Source: Tilletia caries
Taxonomy: Eukaryota; Basidiomycota; Exobasidiomycetes; Tilletiales; Tilletiaceae
NCBI GenBank assembly: GCA_032718865.1
Contig: JALUTQ010000038.1
Location: forward strand, 558,001-622,000
Direction: 5' to 3'
Length of the DNA: 64,000 bases
Made by a program: the position numbers and the translations under genes. How positions within the stretch are numbered: the stretch's first letter is position 1; each line of letters opens with the position of its first letter. The notes beneath the pieces are model-generated. The model was given only the letters and a program-made list of their open reading frames with translations, did not search any database and was not told the DNA's origin. This document shows, one piece after another, positions 34,080 to 44,080 of this stretch.

Positions 34080-35553
34080 GGTGTGTAGATGTCGAGGTGG
34101 TGGGTGAGTGGTGGGGTTAGTGAGACGCGGGTCGAGGTGTTGGTCGTGTTGGTTGGTTGTGGTGGTGGGTGGAAGTGTTGAGGGGGAAGAGGGGGGTCCG
34201 AATCAAGCCAGCCAGAGATGCACGGCTGAGTTTGTACCTCGCACGCGTCAAGTTCTCCACACACAAGATCCCAAACCCAAGATCACGAAACAGCCAACCG
34301 AAAATTCCCTCCCCTTGCGCCAAAAAGTACAGACGCGTCGAGAGTCGTCCAAAGCGGTGAGTCACCCTTTTCGCATTGGTTCACACACACATACACACAC
34401 AGCGTCACCCACCATCACCAACACATTTCACCTAACATCGACACTGGCATACCAGCTCTGTCTGACAGTAGATACACACACCCCTGACATGCTGTCGTCG
34501 TGTGTTGTCGTGTTGTCGCGTTCCATCGGTCAGCTCGTCCAGCAAGTGATGACGGCTGCGCGTGACCCACTCTCGACCTCCTGCTCCGTCACCCCTTTGA
34601 GCCATGTACATTACCATCATCAACTTTTCACAACTCAACAGCACCTCAAAATTTGCATGCTGGTAGAGATGTACAATACAGCGTGTTCAGACCCGTCAGT
34701 GGTCCATTTGCGACTGTCAAGAGAGGATGCCAGGCAAGAGCGGAGTCCCAGGCAGGTCACGAGACCAAAATCGTCATCCAAAGTGTACAATCGTGCTGAT
34801 GGCCCTTTCTCCTCGACTAGGAGCGCGTTTTGACGGGCCTGGAGCGCTTCATGGGTGTCTCTGAGGCCAATGGAAGCTCTTCTGTGAGATTACATTGAGG
34901 TGACGCGTCACTTGCCCAAGGTGACAAGTTTTCGGAGTGTTGCGAAAAGGGTGACTCGGTGCCTAAATCGCACAGTATGCACAAGTCCTCCATAGATACT
35001 GGACAAAGATTCCAAGAAGACACGGACTAAGAGCATCAATAGTAGCACCTTCCAGTGTGCCAACTTTCTCAGCATATCGTTTATGAGTTCCATGGTGTAG
35101 GGGACAGATATAGGCCAAAAGTATTAGGAGAGGGTCAGAAATCGTGGGTCCTGGACGCGTCGAACAGTCGACATATTAAGTCGACCCGACAAGGACGCGT
35201 CTCGAGCGACCCCGCACTTCCTCAAATTTAATTTAGCGACGCGTCTGGGCTTCCGAGCTTCGAGCATCGACACGTGGCATGGAAAGTTGAAGCTCACCCA
35301 CCCAAACCCTTTCGGCGGGGTAGGTGCCGGGAAAACGATGTCGAATACCAGGACAGGAGATGCTAGTGCAGAGAACAGGAGCTGTCCATGAACCAGACAG
35401 GAGATGGCGCAGAACGGGGCAAGTGGTGGTCAAGTAGTCAATGAATCGAGCAGCTCAAAGTTCAAACGTCAAAACACCAACAGCTCATCAGCATCACCAC
35501 CAGGCATCAAGCATTCAGGATCCATAACAGACCAATCTGCAAAGACAAGCATC
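34080..35553. promoter_or_regulatory. Divergent region between H1 and the 348-residue gene, with ACGCGT (MCB) boxes
   Basis: ACGCGT hexamers occur at 34333-34338, 34903-34908 (inside the palindrome GTGACGCGTCAC), 35155-35160, 35195-35200 and 35239-35244, with one more at 33950-33955 in H1 intron 1. This is the MBF (Mbp1-Swi6) site of G1/S genes. The 5' UTR of H1 should lie at 34080-34200. No coding sequence recognised. Confidence 0.5.
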
Positions 35554-37002
35554 ATGCGCGGTGAGTAAGCAACGATACAAACGTGCCGTGCGCGCTGTAC
35601 TGACACCTCCTCTGCTCACTGCTGCCCAGCTCCTCATTGCCGCCGCGGTTGCCTTGATCCAAAGGATCCAAGGATGTGCCGATTACTCCCCTGCGAGCCC
35701 GGCGCACATAGCAAACCGAGTAAAGATGGAGGTTAGTACTCATTCATCAGATGCATGCTGCTCTAGTATGTGTACATTGATGCTCGGGCTTCCACCGTTA
35801 TCCCTTTCTCCTCAGAACCCGCTCGCTCACCAGACGCAGTCACGACAAGCAGCTCTTCCGCGCCTGCTCAGGGGCCAGACACTCGCGTTCCTGCCCCTCG
35901 CGTCCTTGCCGCAGACGCAGTCATCAACGATCAACACGGCACTGCCGCGGAAGCGATGGTTGAGGCAAACGCGTTACTGGCCGCCGCTGAAGCGGCTCGT
36001 CTGCATGATTTGGAGAGTGCTTCTGCTTCTCCCGCCTCTCCCTTACCGCCCTTCCTCGATCCGACGCTGCTCGCTGCTTCTCGTCGTGCGAATGAGCATG
36101 AGAGCGGCGGACTTCAGATTCGCACACGACGAGACAGCGATACTGAGACGGATTCGGAACATGCGATGAGTACGTGTTTGAATCTCGCTCCTTTTCCCCT
36201 ACAAGTGATTCTGTGACTGATTCGACATCCATTTCAGCTGCAGGTACCACTGAGATCCCTACCAATGCGAAAGGCAAGAAAAGACAACGCGTGAACGTGA
36301 ACCTTCGTCCGGAGCCCAACCTCACCGAAGCTCAGTATCGTGATATTTGGCGTGAGTGCGGAAACATGATACCTACGCAGCAATGCTCTGTGGACCTCTC
36401 ACCTCACTGACTCCAAAATTGCCCGTATTGAATGACAGTTAACTTGAAAAACTCGCACAACTACGCCATGAAATACTACGAATATGAACACAATTCTCAG
36501 GCGCGAATGCAAGTCGCGAAAAGGGGAACATGGAGGCTTATAGAGCAGGTACGTGCTGTCACTCTCCTCCGTCTCCCTTTCTTGCGTGTGACTCAGGAAG
36601 CGCGACGACGTTAATCCTTTCTCTTCGTCGTTCCACCTATAGGGAGCTAAGCTATCCGCAAGGTCAGGTCTCGCTGTCTTCATCGCATTTGGGCCTTTGA
36701 ATGAAAGTGTGAAGGCCGAAGCCCGAGACCATGTCTATGTCAGTCCGAACCTCTGCGATGGCGCTCGACCTACTCTGCGCGCAATGGCGGAACATGCTGC
36801 CAACGATTTCAAGACAACAATGCATATGTACCGAGAAGCGGCACGAGCGAACACAGCGCAGGCATTGGAAGCAAACAAGGTTCTGATTGCGGAAAAGACA
36901 GCTCTTAAAGAGAAGAACGACGAACTCGAAGCTCTCGTCGCCGGTCTCGAACGTCGCCTAGCCTCCACCTCCTCCGCCTCTACCTCCTCCAACGGCCTCT
37001 AG
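35554..37002 (+). CDS. Unrecognised 348-residue protein with C-terminal coiled coil
   Basis: Model: 35554-35560, 35630-35731, 35816-36169, 36238-36351, 36439-36548, 36643-37002. The first exon is only 7 nt (ATGCGCG before GTGAGT); the remaining borders are clean GT-AG and all phases agree. N-terminal half: low complexity, Ala/Ser/Pro-rich (VEANALLAAAEAARLHDLES). Middle: a basic KGKKRQRVNVNLRPEPNLTE segment, then a compact region with KNSHNYAMKYYEYEHNSQAR and SGLAVFIAFGP. The C-terminus (about residues 290-335) is a heptad-like coiled coil (KTALKEKNDELEALVAGLER). Function unknown. It lies beside and overlaps the end of the KDZ transposase gene, so it could be a passenger of that element or an unrelated host gene. 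Confidence 0.6.
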
Positions 37003-37171
37003 CTCATCCTCAGCGTCTTTTGCCGGTTCCAGACGCACAAAGACACCCGCACGAGTGCAACCGCGTGCTCCTGATTGCAGAAGGACACTGTCTTCTTGAT
37101 CCTCGCCAGACCCGAGTTTCCGCATTCCGCCGCGGACGAGTACAGATGTTGGAGTGCCGGATCGTTTCGCA

Positions 37172-38047
37172 CAGTGATCATTATGATGCATATATGACAA
37201 TTTTTTGGGCGATGTCATATATCTGCATTATGACAATCTAGTTTTGGGAAGGCGATGTCATATATATGCATTATGCAAATGTCATTTTTCTGTCATATGA
37301 AGTCATAAAATTGTCATATTTCTGTCATATTACGTAAGCAAACTTTCCGCCTCTGAGTAGACCGTAATATCGCGTGGCGAAGCGCGTCTCGCCATGTGGT
37401 GAACCGCGAAGCGCGTCAAGCCGCGTCGCCGCGTTCCCTCTTTCAGGTTGGCGCAGTTTTTACCTCATATCCAGCCATCCAGAACAGGCGCGTGAATCTT
37501 GCTGCGGAACATGTAACATGTTGGGAGCCATCTTGAGCTCCGGAGCGTTTTTATTTTGTATCGGGAGAAGGGGCAGGGCCCAGGGGGGGGGATGCCGGAG
37601 ACACGGAAGATGCCAAAACGCTTAATTTTTATTCTGAAAAATGCCAGGCACTCGGCGCCTGAGCGGTGAGCCTGACCAGAATTTAGAGCTCAGGTCATAT
37701 AAAATGTCAGATTTGCCAAGAATATGACATGATTATGCACGACCATATGACAGAATTATGCATCTTTTTTCGGCCCGGCTGTGGACGTTTTGTCAGAATA
37801 TTGTCATACATAAGGCATATGTTCTGCATTGTCATATGACAGAATATGACAGAATTTAGGGCGGGAAAATTATGTCATATTTCTGTCATAAAGCTGTCAT
37901 ATGACAGCCACGGGAGGCATTATGGCCATAAATATGACAATGAGACTTTGTCATAAACCTGTCATATGACTATGACAATTTTTTTGTCATAATTCTGTCA
38001 TATGCATAATATGACTTCATATGTATGACAAATGGTGATGATCACTG
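37172..38047. mobile_element. Non-autonomous TIR element, copy 1 (876 bp, 8-bp TSD GTTTCGCA)
   Basis: Begins CAGTGATCAT and ends ATGATCACTG (10-bp inverted termini), flanked by GTTTCGCA on both sides (37164-37171 and 38048-38055). About two dozen TGTCATA/TATGACA motifs crowd the outer parts and are absent from a central block (about 37340-37700). No coding capacity. CAGTG fits the hAT terminal consensus YARNG, and 8-bp duplications fit hAT or KDZ/Zisupton. It is inserted in the 3' part of the KDZ transposase gene. Confidence 0.95.
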
Positions 38048-39446
38048 GTTTCGCATGTATGTCGAGAGTCTGCTGGCTGCCGAGCAATTTGAATGACCTT
38101 TCTCGTGCATCTGGTCCACTACAAAGAGCGTGTCCTTGAAGAATCCTGGTTCTCGTCTCAAGGAGTATGGTCCGAGTTGGCATGCAAAATCGTATACGAT
38201 CACAGAGGGAGGGCGTGGCCAGTATGAAAATATCGCTGAGAAGACATCGTTCCTACCTTCTGCGTGCGGAATGACGTGAAATCCAACGCATATACAATGC
38301 GTACACCACAACGCCATGATGCCTCCCGTCCGCTGGCGCTTGGTGTATTCGTCATAGAACTTGCGGCACTGGTGCCCCGTCTCTCCGCCCTCCGCCGTTG
38401 CCTGCTTCTCACCGCTTCTCCCTTCCAATCCCTCATTCAAGTGCGGATAGTTGGGCCTCGTTCGACATTTGGATGCACCGTACAAAGTTCCCGACTTCGT
38501 ATAGCTGATCGTTGCATTGTTGGGCAGGGACAGAGGTGGTGGTCGAGGATTGAGCAAGGTAACTTGATGGTCAACGACTTGTGCTGTCGAAGCCATCAAT
38601 GATTGCAAGCTGCTCCTCAGGTTCGTCTCTGCTGAGCTCGTCATGCTGCCGATGCCATGTTCCAGAAGAACAAAGACGTTGCCCAGGAAGGGACAGTGAC
38701 GAGCCAGTGTGGTTGAGAGACGAGTGATGCGATCCTTGGAGGCGGTTTGGAAGGCGATGGTGCTGAGTTCGATCAGGAGTGGGCAGCAGAGGGGGCGGCA
38801 AAGTTGCAGAACACCCTCATGTGCAGCGAACTGGTCGATCAATTGCTGAACCGCGGTCGTGAGGTTGTGCGAAAGTGTGGCCCTGGCCAAGAACTGTCCA
38901 GCAGCACCTGCTGAAAGCGTCCTGACCACAAGCGCATCACCAGGACCGATTCCGTCTCGACAGATGCCTTGATCTGCTGCAGCAATTCGAGGTACTGATC
39001 AGAGTTGTCTGCCACCTGCTGCAGAAGGAAGCCGGCAAGCTGCTTCACAGCTGCGCGCGCGGAAGGAGGGGAAAGAAACGAAATGATCGATTTGCTTCGT
39101 GCACGTTCGTTGATGTCCATTCCTTTTGAGGTGGGAGGGCAAAGGTCGGCGAGGCGAAACGGAGCACCAAATGCAAGCACTACTCCATCTGCTATGACTG
39201 TAGAAGGATTGGGACCGCAGAGTTGGCATGAGAAATCGATATCGAGTCGCTGCAAGGAAATGTACCCAAAGTACAACCTGACAAAAGTCGAACGATGAAG
39301 AAACTTGAGCTTTCCACCAGGAGCATGCTGTTCATACGCATGTTGAATGGTCAGACAGAAAGCTGTAAAAAGAGTAGGAGAGGTGGAGAGCTGGGAGGTA
39401 TAGGCGTTGAATACTTCATGTGCCACGATGATGGAGTTGTTCCAAT

Positions 39447-40325
39447 CAGTGATCATTATGATGCATATATGACAATTTTTTGGGCGATGTCATATATCTG
39501 CATTATGACAATCTAGTTTTGGGAAGGCGATGTCATATATATGCATTATGCAAATGTCATTTTTCTGTCATATGAAGTCATAAAATTGTCATATTTCTGT
39601 CATATTACGTAAGCAAACTTTCCGCCTCTGAGTAGACCGTAATATCGCGTGGCGAAGCGCGTCTCGCCATGTGGTGAACCGCGAAGCGCGTCAAGCCGCG
39701 TCGCCGCGTTCCCTCTTTCAGGTTGGCGCAGTTTTTACCTCATATCCAGCCATCCAGAACAGGCGCGTGAATCTTGCTGCGGAACATGTAACATGTTGGG
39801 AGCCATCTTGAGCTCCGGAGCGTTTTTATTTTTGTATCGGGAGAAGGGGCAGGGCCCAGGGGGGGGGATGCCGGAGACACGGAAGATGCCAAAACGCTTA
39901 ATTTTTATTCTGAAAAATGCCAGGCACTCGGCGCCTGAGCGGTGAGCCTGACCAGAATTTAGAGCTCAGGTCATATAAAATGTCAGATTTGCCAAGAATA
40001 TGACATGATTATGCACGACCATATGACAGAATTATGCATCTTTTTTCGGCCCGGCTGTGGACGTTTTTGTCAGAATATTGTCATACATAAGGCATATGTT
40101 CTGCATTGTCATATGACAGAATATGACAGAATTTAGGGCGGGAAAAATTATGTCATATTTCTGTCATAAAGCTGTCATATGACAGCCACGGGAGGCATTA
40201 TGGCCATAAATATGACAATGAGACTTTGTCATAAACCTGTCATATGACTATGACAATTTTTTTGTCATAATTCTGTCATATGCATAATATGACTTCATAT
40301 GTATGACAAATGGTGATGATCACTG
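39447..40325. mobile_element. Non-autonomous TIR element, copy 2 (879 bp, 8-bp TSD GTTCCAAT)
   Basis: Same family and same orientation as the copy at 37172, with the same termini, flanked by GTTCCAAT on both sides (39439-39446 and 40326-40333). The three extra bases are single additions in homopolymers (T runs near 39832 and 40067, an A run near 40147); otherwise the copies look identical by eye. It interrupts the KDZ gene between codons for GLFNWN and NSIIVAHE. Confidence 0.95.
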
Positions 40326-41037
40326 GTTCCAATTGAAAAGCCCGTGCTCCGAAAGGTCGGGACCGATGCTCCTCTTCTCTTGACCGAGTCGGCAGCTGCA
40401 TTCCTGTGTTTGAACGAGTCTCGAGATCGGTCCATTACTGTAGTATATCGTACACGGTCGGAGTCGTACTGGCGCTTCAACGCTGCTGCGTCGACCGCAG
40501 TCGCAGCGGGCGTGTTCTCCAAGCGGGATCGTTGTTGGAAGAATGCCCCTTTCAGTGGCTGGTTTCCCAATAGGCTCAGAGGGCAGACGGCAGAATGGGG
40601 GCGGGGAGATCGGCATATGTGAGCAGGGCCGGCTTTGCGGATGGACTGCGTTCATTGAGACCTCAAGGTCCTCATACACAGGTACATCGGTTGAATCTGT
40701 GAACATAAGAACGCTTTCCATTCAGCAATGATCACAGTTTGAACGCTGTTCAAAGTTCAGGTGCAATCAACTTCTCACCATCTTCATTGTCGTACATCAT
40801 TCCATTACCACCAAGATCAGGCTCGATGGAATTGCCTGTGTCGTTCCAGAACTGCTGGGCGCGTTGACGATGTGGACAGACGTTTGCAGGCTGACCAAAG
40901 GAAGAACAATGCGATGCCGAACAAGTCCAACGCTCGTTTCCAGACAACGCAACGACACAACGCTTGCCGTCCTGACTGGCCGCGGTGATGGTGCTTCTGG
41001 TAGATAGAACAGAGAACCAAGCAAGTTCACCACGTAG

Positions 41038-41834
41038 TAAGGATGGGCGCGGAGGGCCCCGGAGTGCTCCGTACTCCGGGGCCCCTACTCCGGCTGACTC
41101 CGGCTGATTTTGAGATTCTTTTTCGCACTCCGTACTCCGCTCATTTTTAGGCAGTCGCCCCAATTACACTCCGCACTCCGCACAAAATCTCCCCATCTCA
41201 TTGCGCCAGCTCCGTACTCCGGCTGAATTTAGTAAAATTTCAAAGTCCACTCCGTACTCCGGGGTGACGGAGCGCGACTACTCCCCCGAAACTCCGTACT
41301 CCGGGGAAAGTTCGCAGAGGTCCTACAAAACTTGAGAAATGTGGACCCTTCCATTGATTGCCCCTCTTCCAACCATGTTTTTGTTCGGCAGAATCATCGT
41401 TGGCGGTCGTAGAGCTCACCAACACACAATATGAACCCCAAATGAGATATCTGAAAATGAATTTTGCTAATGTTTTTTTGAAAAAAAACAGAGCAAAAAT
41501 CTGCCCGTTTCTGGCCAAAAATGTTCAAAAATTGCGACCTGATTTTTGAAAAATGCAAGGCCCCGGAGCGCCCCGGAGTTTCGGGGAAACTCCGCACTCC
41601 GTCTGGCATTCGAGCTAGTCACTCCGTACTCCGGCGAAAATTTAGCTCCAGGCCTTGCCGTACTTCGTACTCCGGGGACATGACAGGCTTGCGCTCCGTA
41701 CTCCTGCAGAATCAATCAGCAGGAGTAAATCCTCGAAAATGCACTCCGTACTCCGTACTCCCCCGGAGTGAGGCCCCGACTAGTCGGGGAACTCCGGGAA
41801 ACCCACTCCGGGGCTTACTCCGCGCCCATCCTTA
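41038..41834. mobile_element. Second-family TIR element (797 bp, 17-bp perfect TIR, 8-bp TSD CCACGTAG)
   Basis: Perfect inverted termini TAAGGATGGGCGCGGAG, flanked by CCACGTAG on both sides (41030-41037 and 41835-41842). The interior is saturated with ACTCCGTACTCCGG-type motifs in both orientations and has an AT-rich centre (about 41400-41560). No credible protein. TAAGG fits the hAT YARNG end. It lies at an exon-intron junction of the KDZ gene. Confidence 0.93.
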
Positions 41835-42842
41835 CCACGTAGGTGTGCCGCGATCTGAATTGCAAGGGGATTGACTGCATGATATACGTTATGAAGAAGT
41901 TATAAGCGTTCGGGTTCTCTCTGATATCTGAGGTCTGTAAGAGTCCAGGTAGCTGGTGCTTCGTGCTCAACATACTCATAACTCACTTCTCTGAGAAAGA
42001 ATGACCTCCTTTTTGGAACAGCTCGCCGTGCTCGAGCAGGACTCTCTTGTGCGAGCATTGCAACCCATTTCGGCCAGCTGAGCAATCGCATGAGGCAAGT
42101 TGTTCGTCCCTTCCTGTCGGGCTGGTTCCTTCATAGAGCGTCACATGATAGAACTTCCCTTCCTAGGCGCACAAGAGACAAATCACAAAGCAAAAGCGTG
42201 TCAGAAAATAGTTCTCAAAGACATCATCTCTCTAGTCTCTGAACTCTGAGTGCTGGGAATGAGAGATGAGCTCACCTGGCAGATACCATTGACATAGTCT
42301 TCGACAACCCAAGTCCGAAGGTCAACACGTGCTACGTACACAGACTGCTGAATGAACAGCGAGTCTGCGTAGTGCTGAATCTCGTCCCGATCACTTGAAT
42401 TGTCCGCTGGCCCCTCGTCTCCCATCCCAAAATCAGATTGGTTCGCCCAGTCATCTATCACTCCAGCACCAAAGGAAAGGAAGTCTTCATTCGAGGTTGT
42501 CGGACGTTCGTGATGAGAGGACGAGGTATCGCGGTGCGCAGCAGCAGAGCCAGATCGATGTGCTCTGGCTCGCTGTTTGCGCTGTCGCTTTGATGGCGCA
42601 ATGTCCTGTTCAGAGAAGAGAGAAAAGGGCGCTGATGGTATGGGGAGATTTTCATGAGGTAGGAAAGACGACGACGAAGTTGGAAGAGGATCAGCAGTAG
42701 AGGAAGATGAGTGATGCAGAAGAGGCAAAGTTTCGCGGTGCTGCGGAGGAAACGGCAAGCTTGATGAAAGCTGTTGCTGTAGCTGTGCGGCTACTACTAC
42801 TTCTCGCCCGCGGCGGGCTGCCGTTTTGCTGGGAGACTGCAT

Positions 42843-44080
42843 GTACAACGTACAAGGCCTGCGGCTGGGTGGATGGAGTGAGGAAGGGTAGCCACTAGCC
42901 GGGTAGGTGTGCCGTGTGAGGCGTGAAGGGTGACTGTCAGAAACGAGGAAAGCGGTTGAACTCAGAGTTGCAGTTTTCTTCGAGTGAACCACCACTTGCC
43001 CCGCTCTCATGCACTGTCTGTCTGGTTCATGGACAGCTGCTGTACTGCTAGCAATCATCTCCTGTCCTGGTTATTTGGCAGCATTTCCTCGGCACCTTTC
43101 CGCGGTCAGAGGCCAGAGCCCAGAGGCAAGGCAAATCTCCAGACATGCGGATTGCTGAAGCCAATCCAGATATTAGATCTCAGACCCCCTTTTTACCTTG
43201 ACCGCGGAACTCACTGCTTATTACGATCGATGAGCGGCGGCTCTGAAGTCTGAGCGGCTCGGGATTAGTGGAACGGCGTGGTCGCAGTAGTGCTTGCCCC
43301 TCACAGATGGATCGATGAATAAAGGGAGCAGGCGAGCAGTGAGGCCCCTCCTTGGTAAGTGGAGCTCAGCATCAATATTCGATAATGATCGTCGTATGGC
43401 CCAATAATGAGTACGGAGCGCCGGCGACCGTGCATTGTGAGCTGACCAGCTGCCGTTCCATCTGCCGCTCTCGTTATGTACTCGTACGAGTGTACGACCG
43501 CTCTTTGTGGATTGGTCGAGGTGGGGGGTGGCCGACGGGCGATGGGACGTCGGTGCTGTCGGTGAGAGCCGCGAGGGGGAGCGTTCAGCCGATCAGCGAA
43601 GAGAGGCAGGGCACCAGGCCGTTTCGGATGTCGTCGGAACGCCGCTTTATTAATGCCGCCAACCGGCGGCTCGCATGCTTCCATCCGCCTTTGGTTCTAC
43701 CGGCTGCCGCGGCACCGCTCAACCTTGGGTGCGAAGGTCTCCACTCGACTCTCGTGTGCTCGCTGCCCGTGTCAGAACCGGAAGGACGCGTGGAAAGCGG
43801 AACAGTGAGTAGTGATGAGTTTATGACTCCTGTGTAAAGTTGCGCAGGCCAAAGACAGGGACCGTGTTGCACGCGTCGCCCTAAGTACAGAGCGGCCCGA
43901 GACAGACGTAAAAAGACATCACGACGTTACGACGGAAAAAGCTACATCATATGAAGACAGGTACCTATGCCGGGACACGAGAGCCAAAAGGGGGGAAGGA
44001 GGAGAAACGAATAATGAGCTGGCAGAGACGGGCACTCGAGGAGGCGAAGAGACACCCCCTCGAGTCCGCAAGGAATCTCT
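42843..44080. other. Region between KDZ gene start and copper amine oxidase
   Basis: No gene recognised. The first part should be the KDZ promoter or element end, and the last part the amine oxidase 3' UTR. Two ACGCGT hexamers near 43787 and 43871 are isolated. Confidence 0.35.

Larger units (their letters stand above)
36999..42842 (-). pseudogene. KDZ-family transposase gene interrupted by three inserted elements
   Basis: Read leftwards on the minus strand. Start MQSPSKTAARRGREVVVAAQ at 42842; exon to 42276 ends DYVNGICQ. Exon 42162-41987 has a CxC zinc cluster (SCDCSAGRNGLQCSHKRVL). A short exon starts at 41920 (ENPNAYNFFITYIMQSIP). A KDZ cysteine block starts at 40972 (DGKRCVVALSGNERWTC). 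The 40.7-40.3 kb part reads CTIYYSNGPISRLVQTQECS...IGPDLSEHGLFNWN and resumes after an insertion with NSIIVAHEVFNAYTSQLS (39438 down). The core shows HCICVGFHVIPHAEGRNDVF, VIVYDFACQLGPYSLRREP and FFKDTLFVVDQMHEKGHSN, then after another insertion DPALQHLYSSAAECGNSGLA, ending with TAG at 36999. Family knowledge: Kyakuja-Dileera-Zisupton DNA transposase with an RNase H-like fold. Apart from the insertions, and a frame change near 38900 I could not resolve, the frame looks well kept. Its own terminal repeats were not found. Confidence 0.85.

Noticed and set aside
37172..40325. Element copies as LTRs of one retrotransposon with the KDZ core as interior
   Set aside because: Each copy has its own different 8-bp target duplication and inverted termini, and the sequence between is part of a gene that continues outside both.
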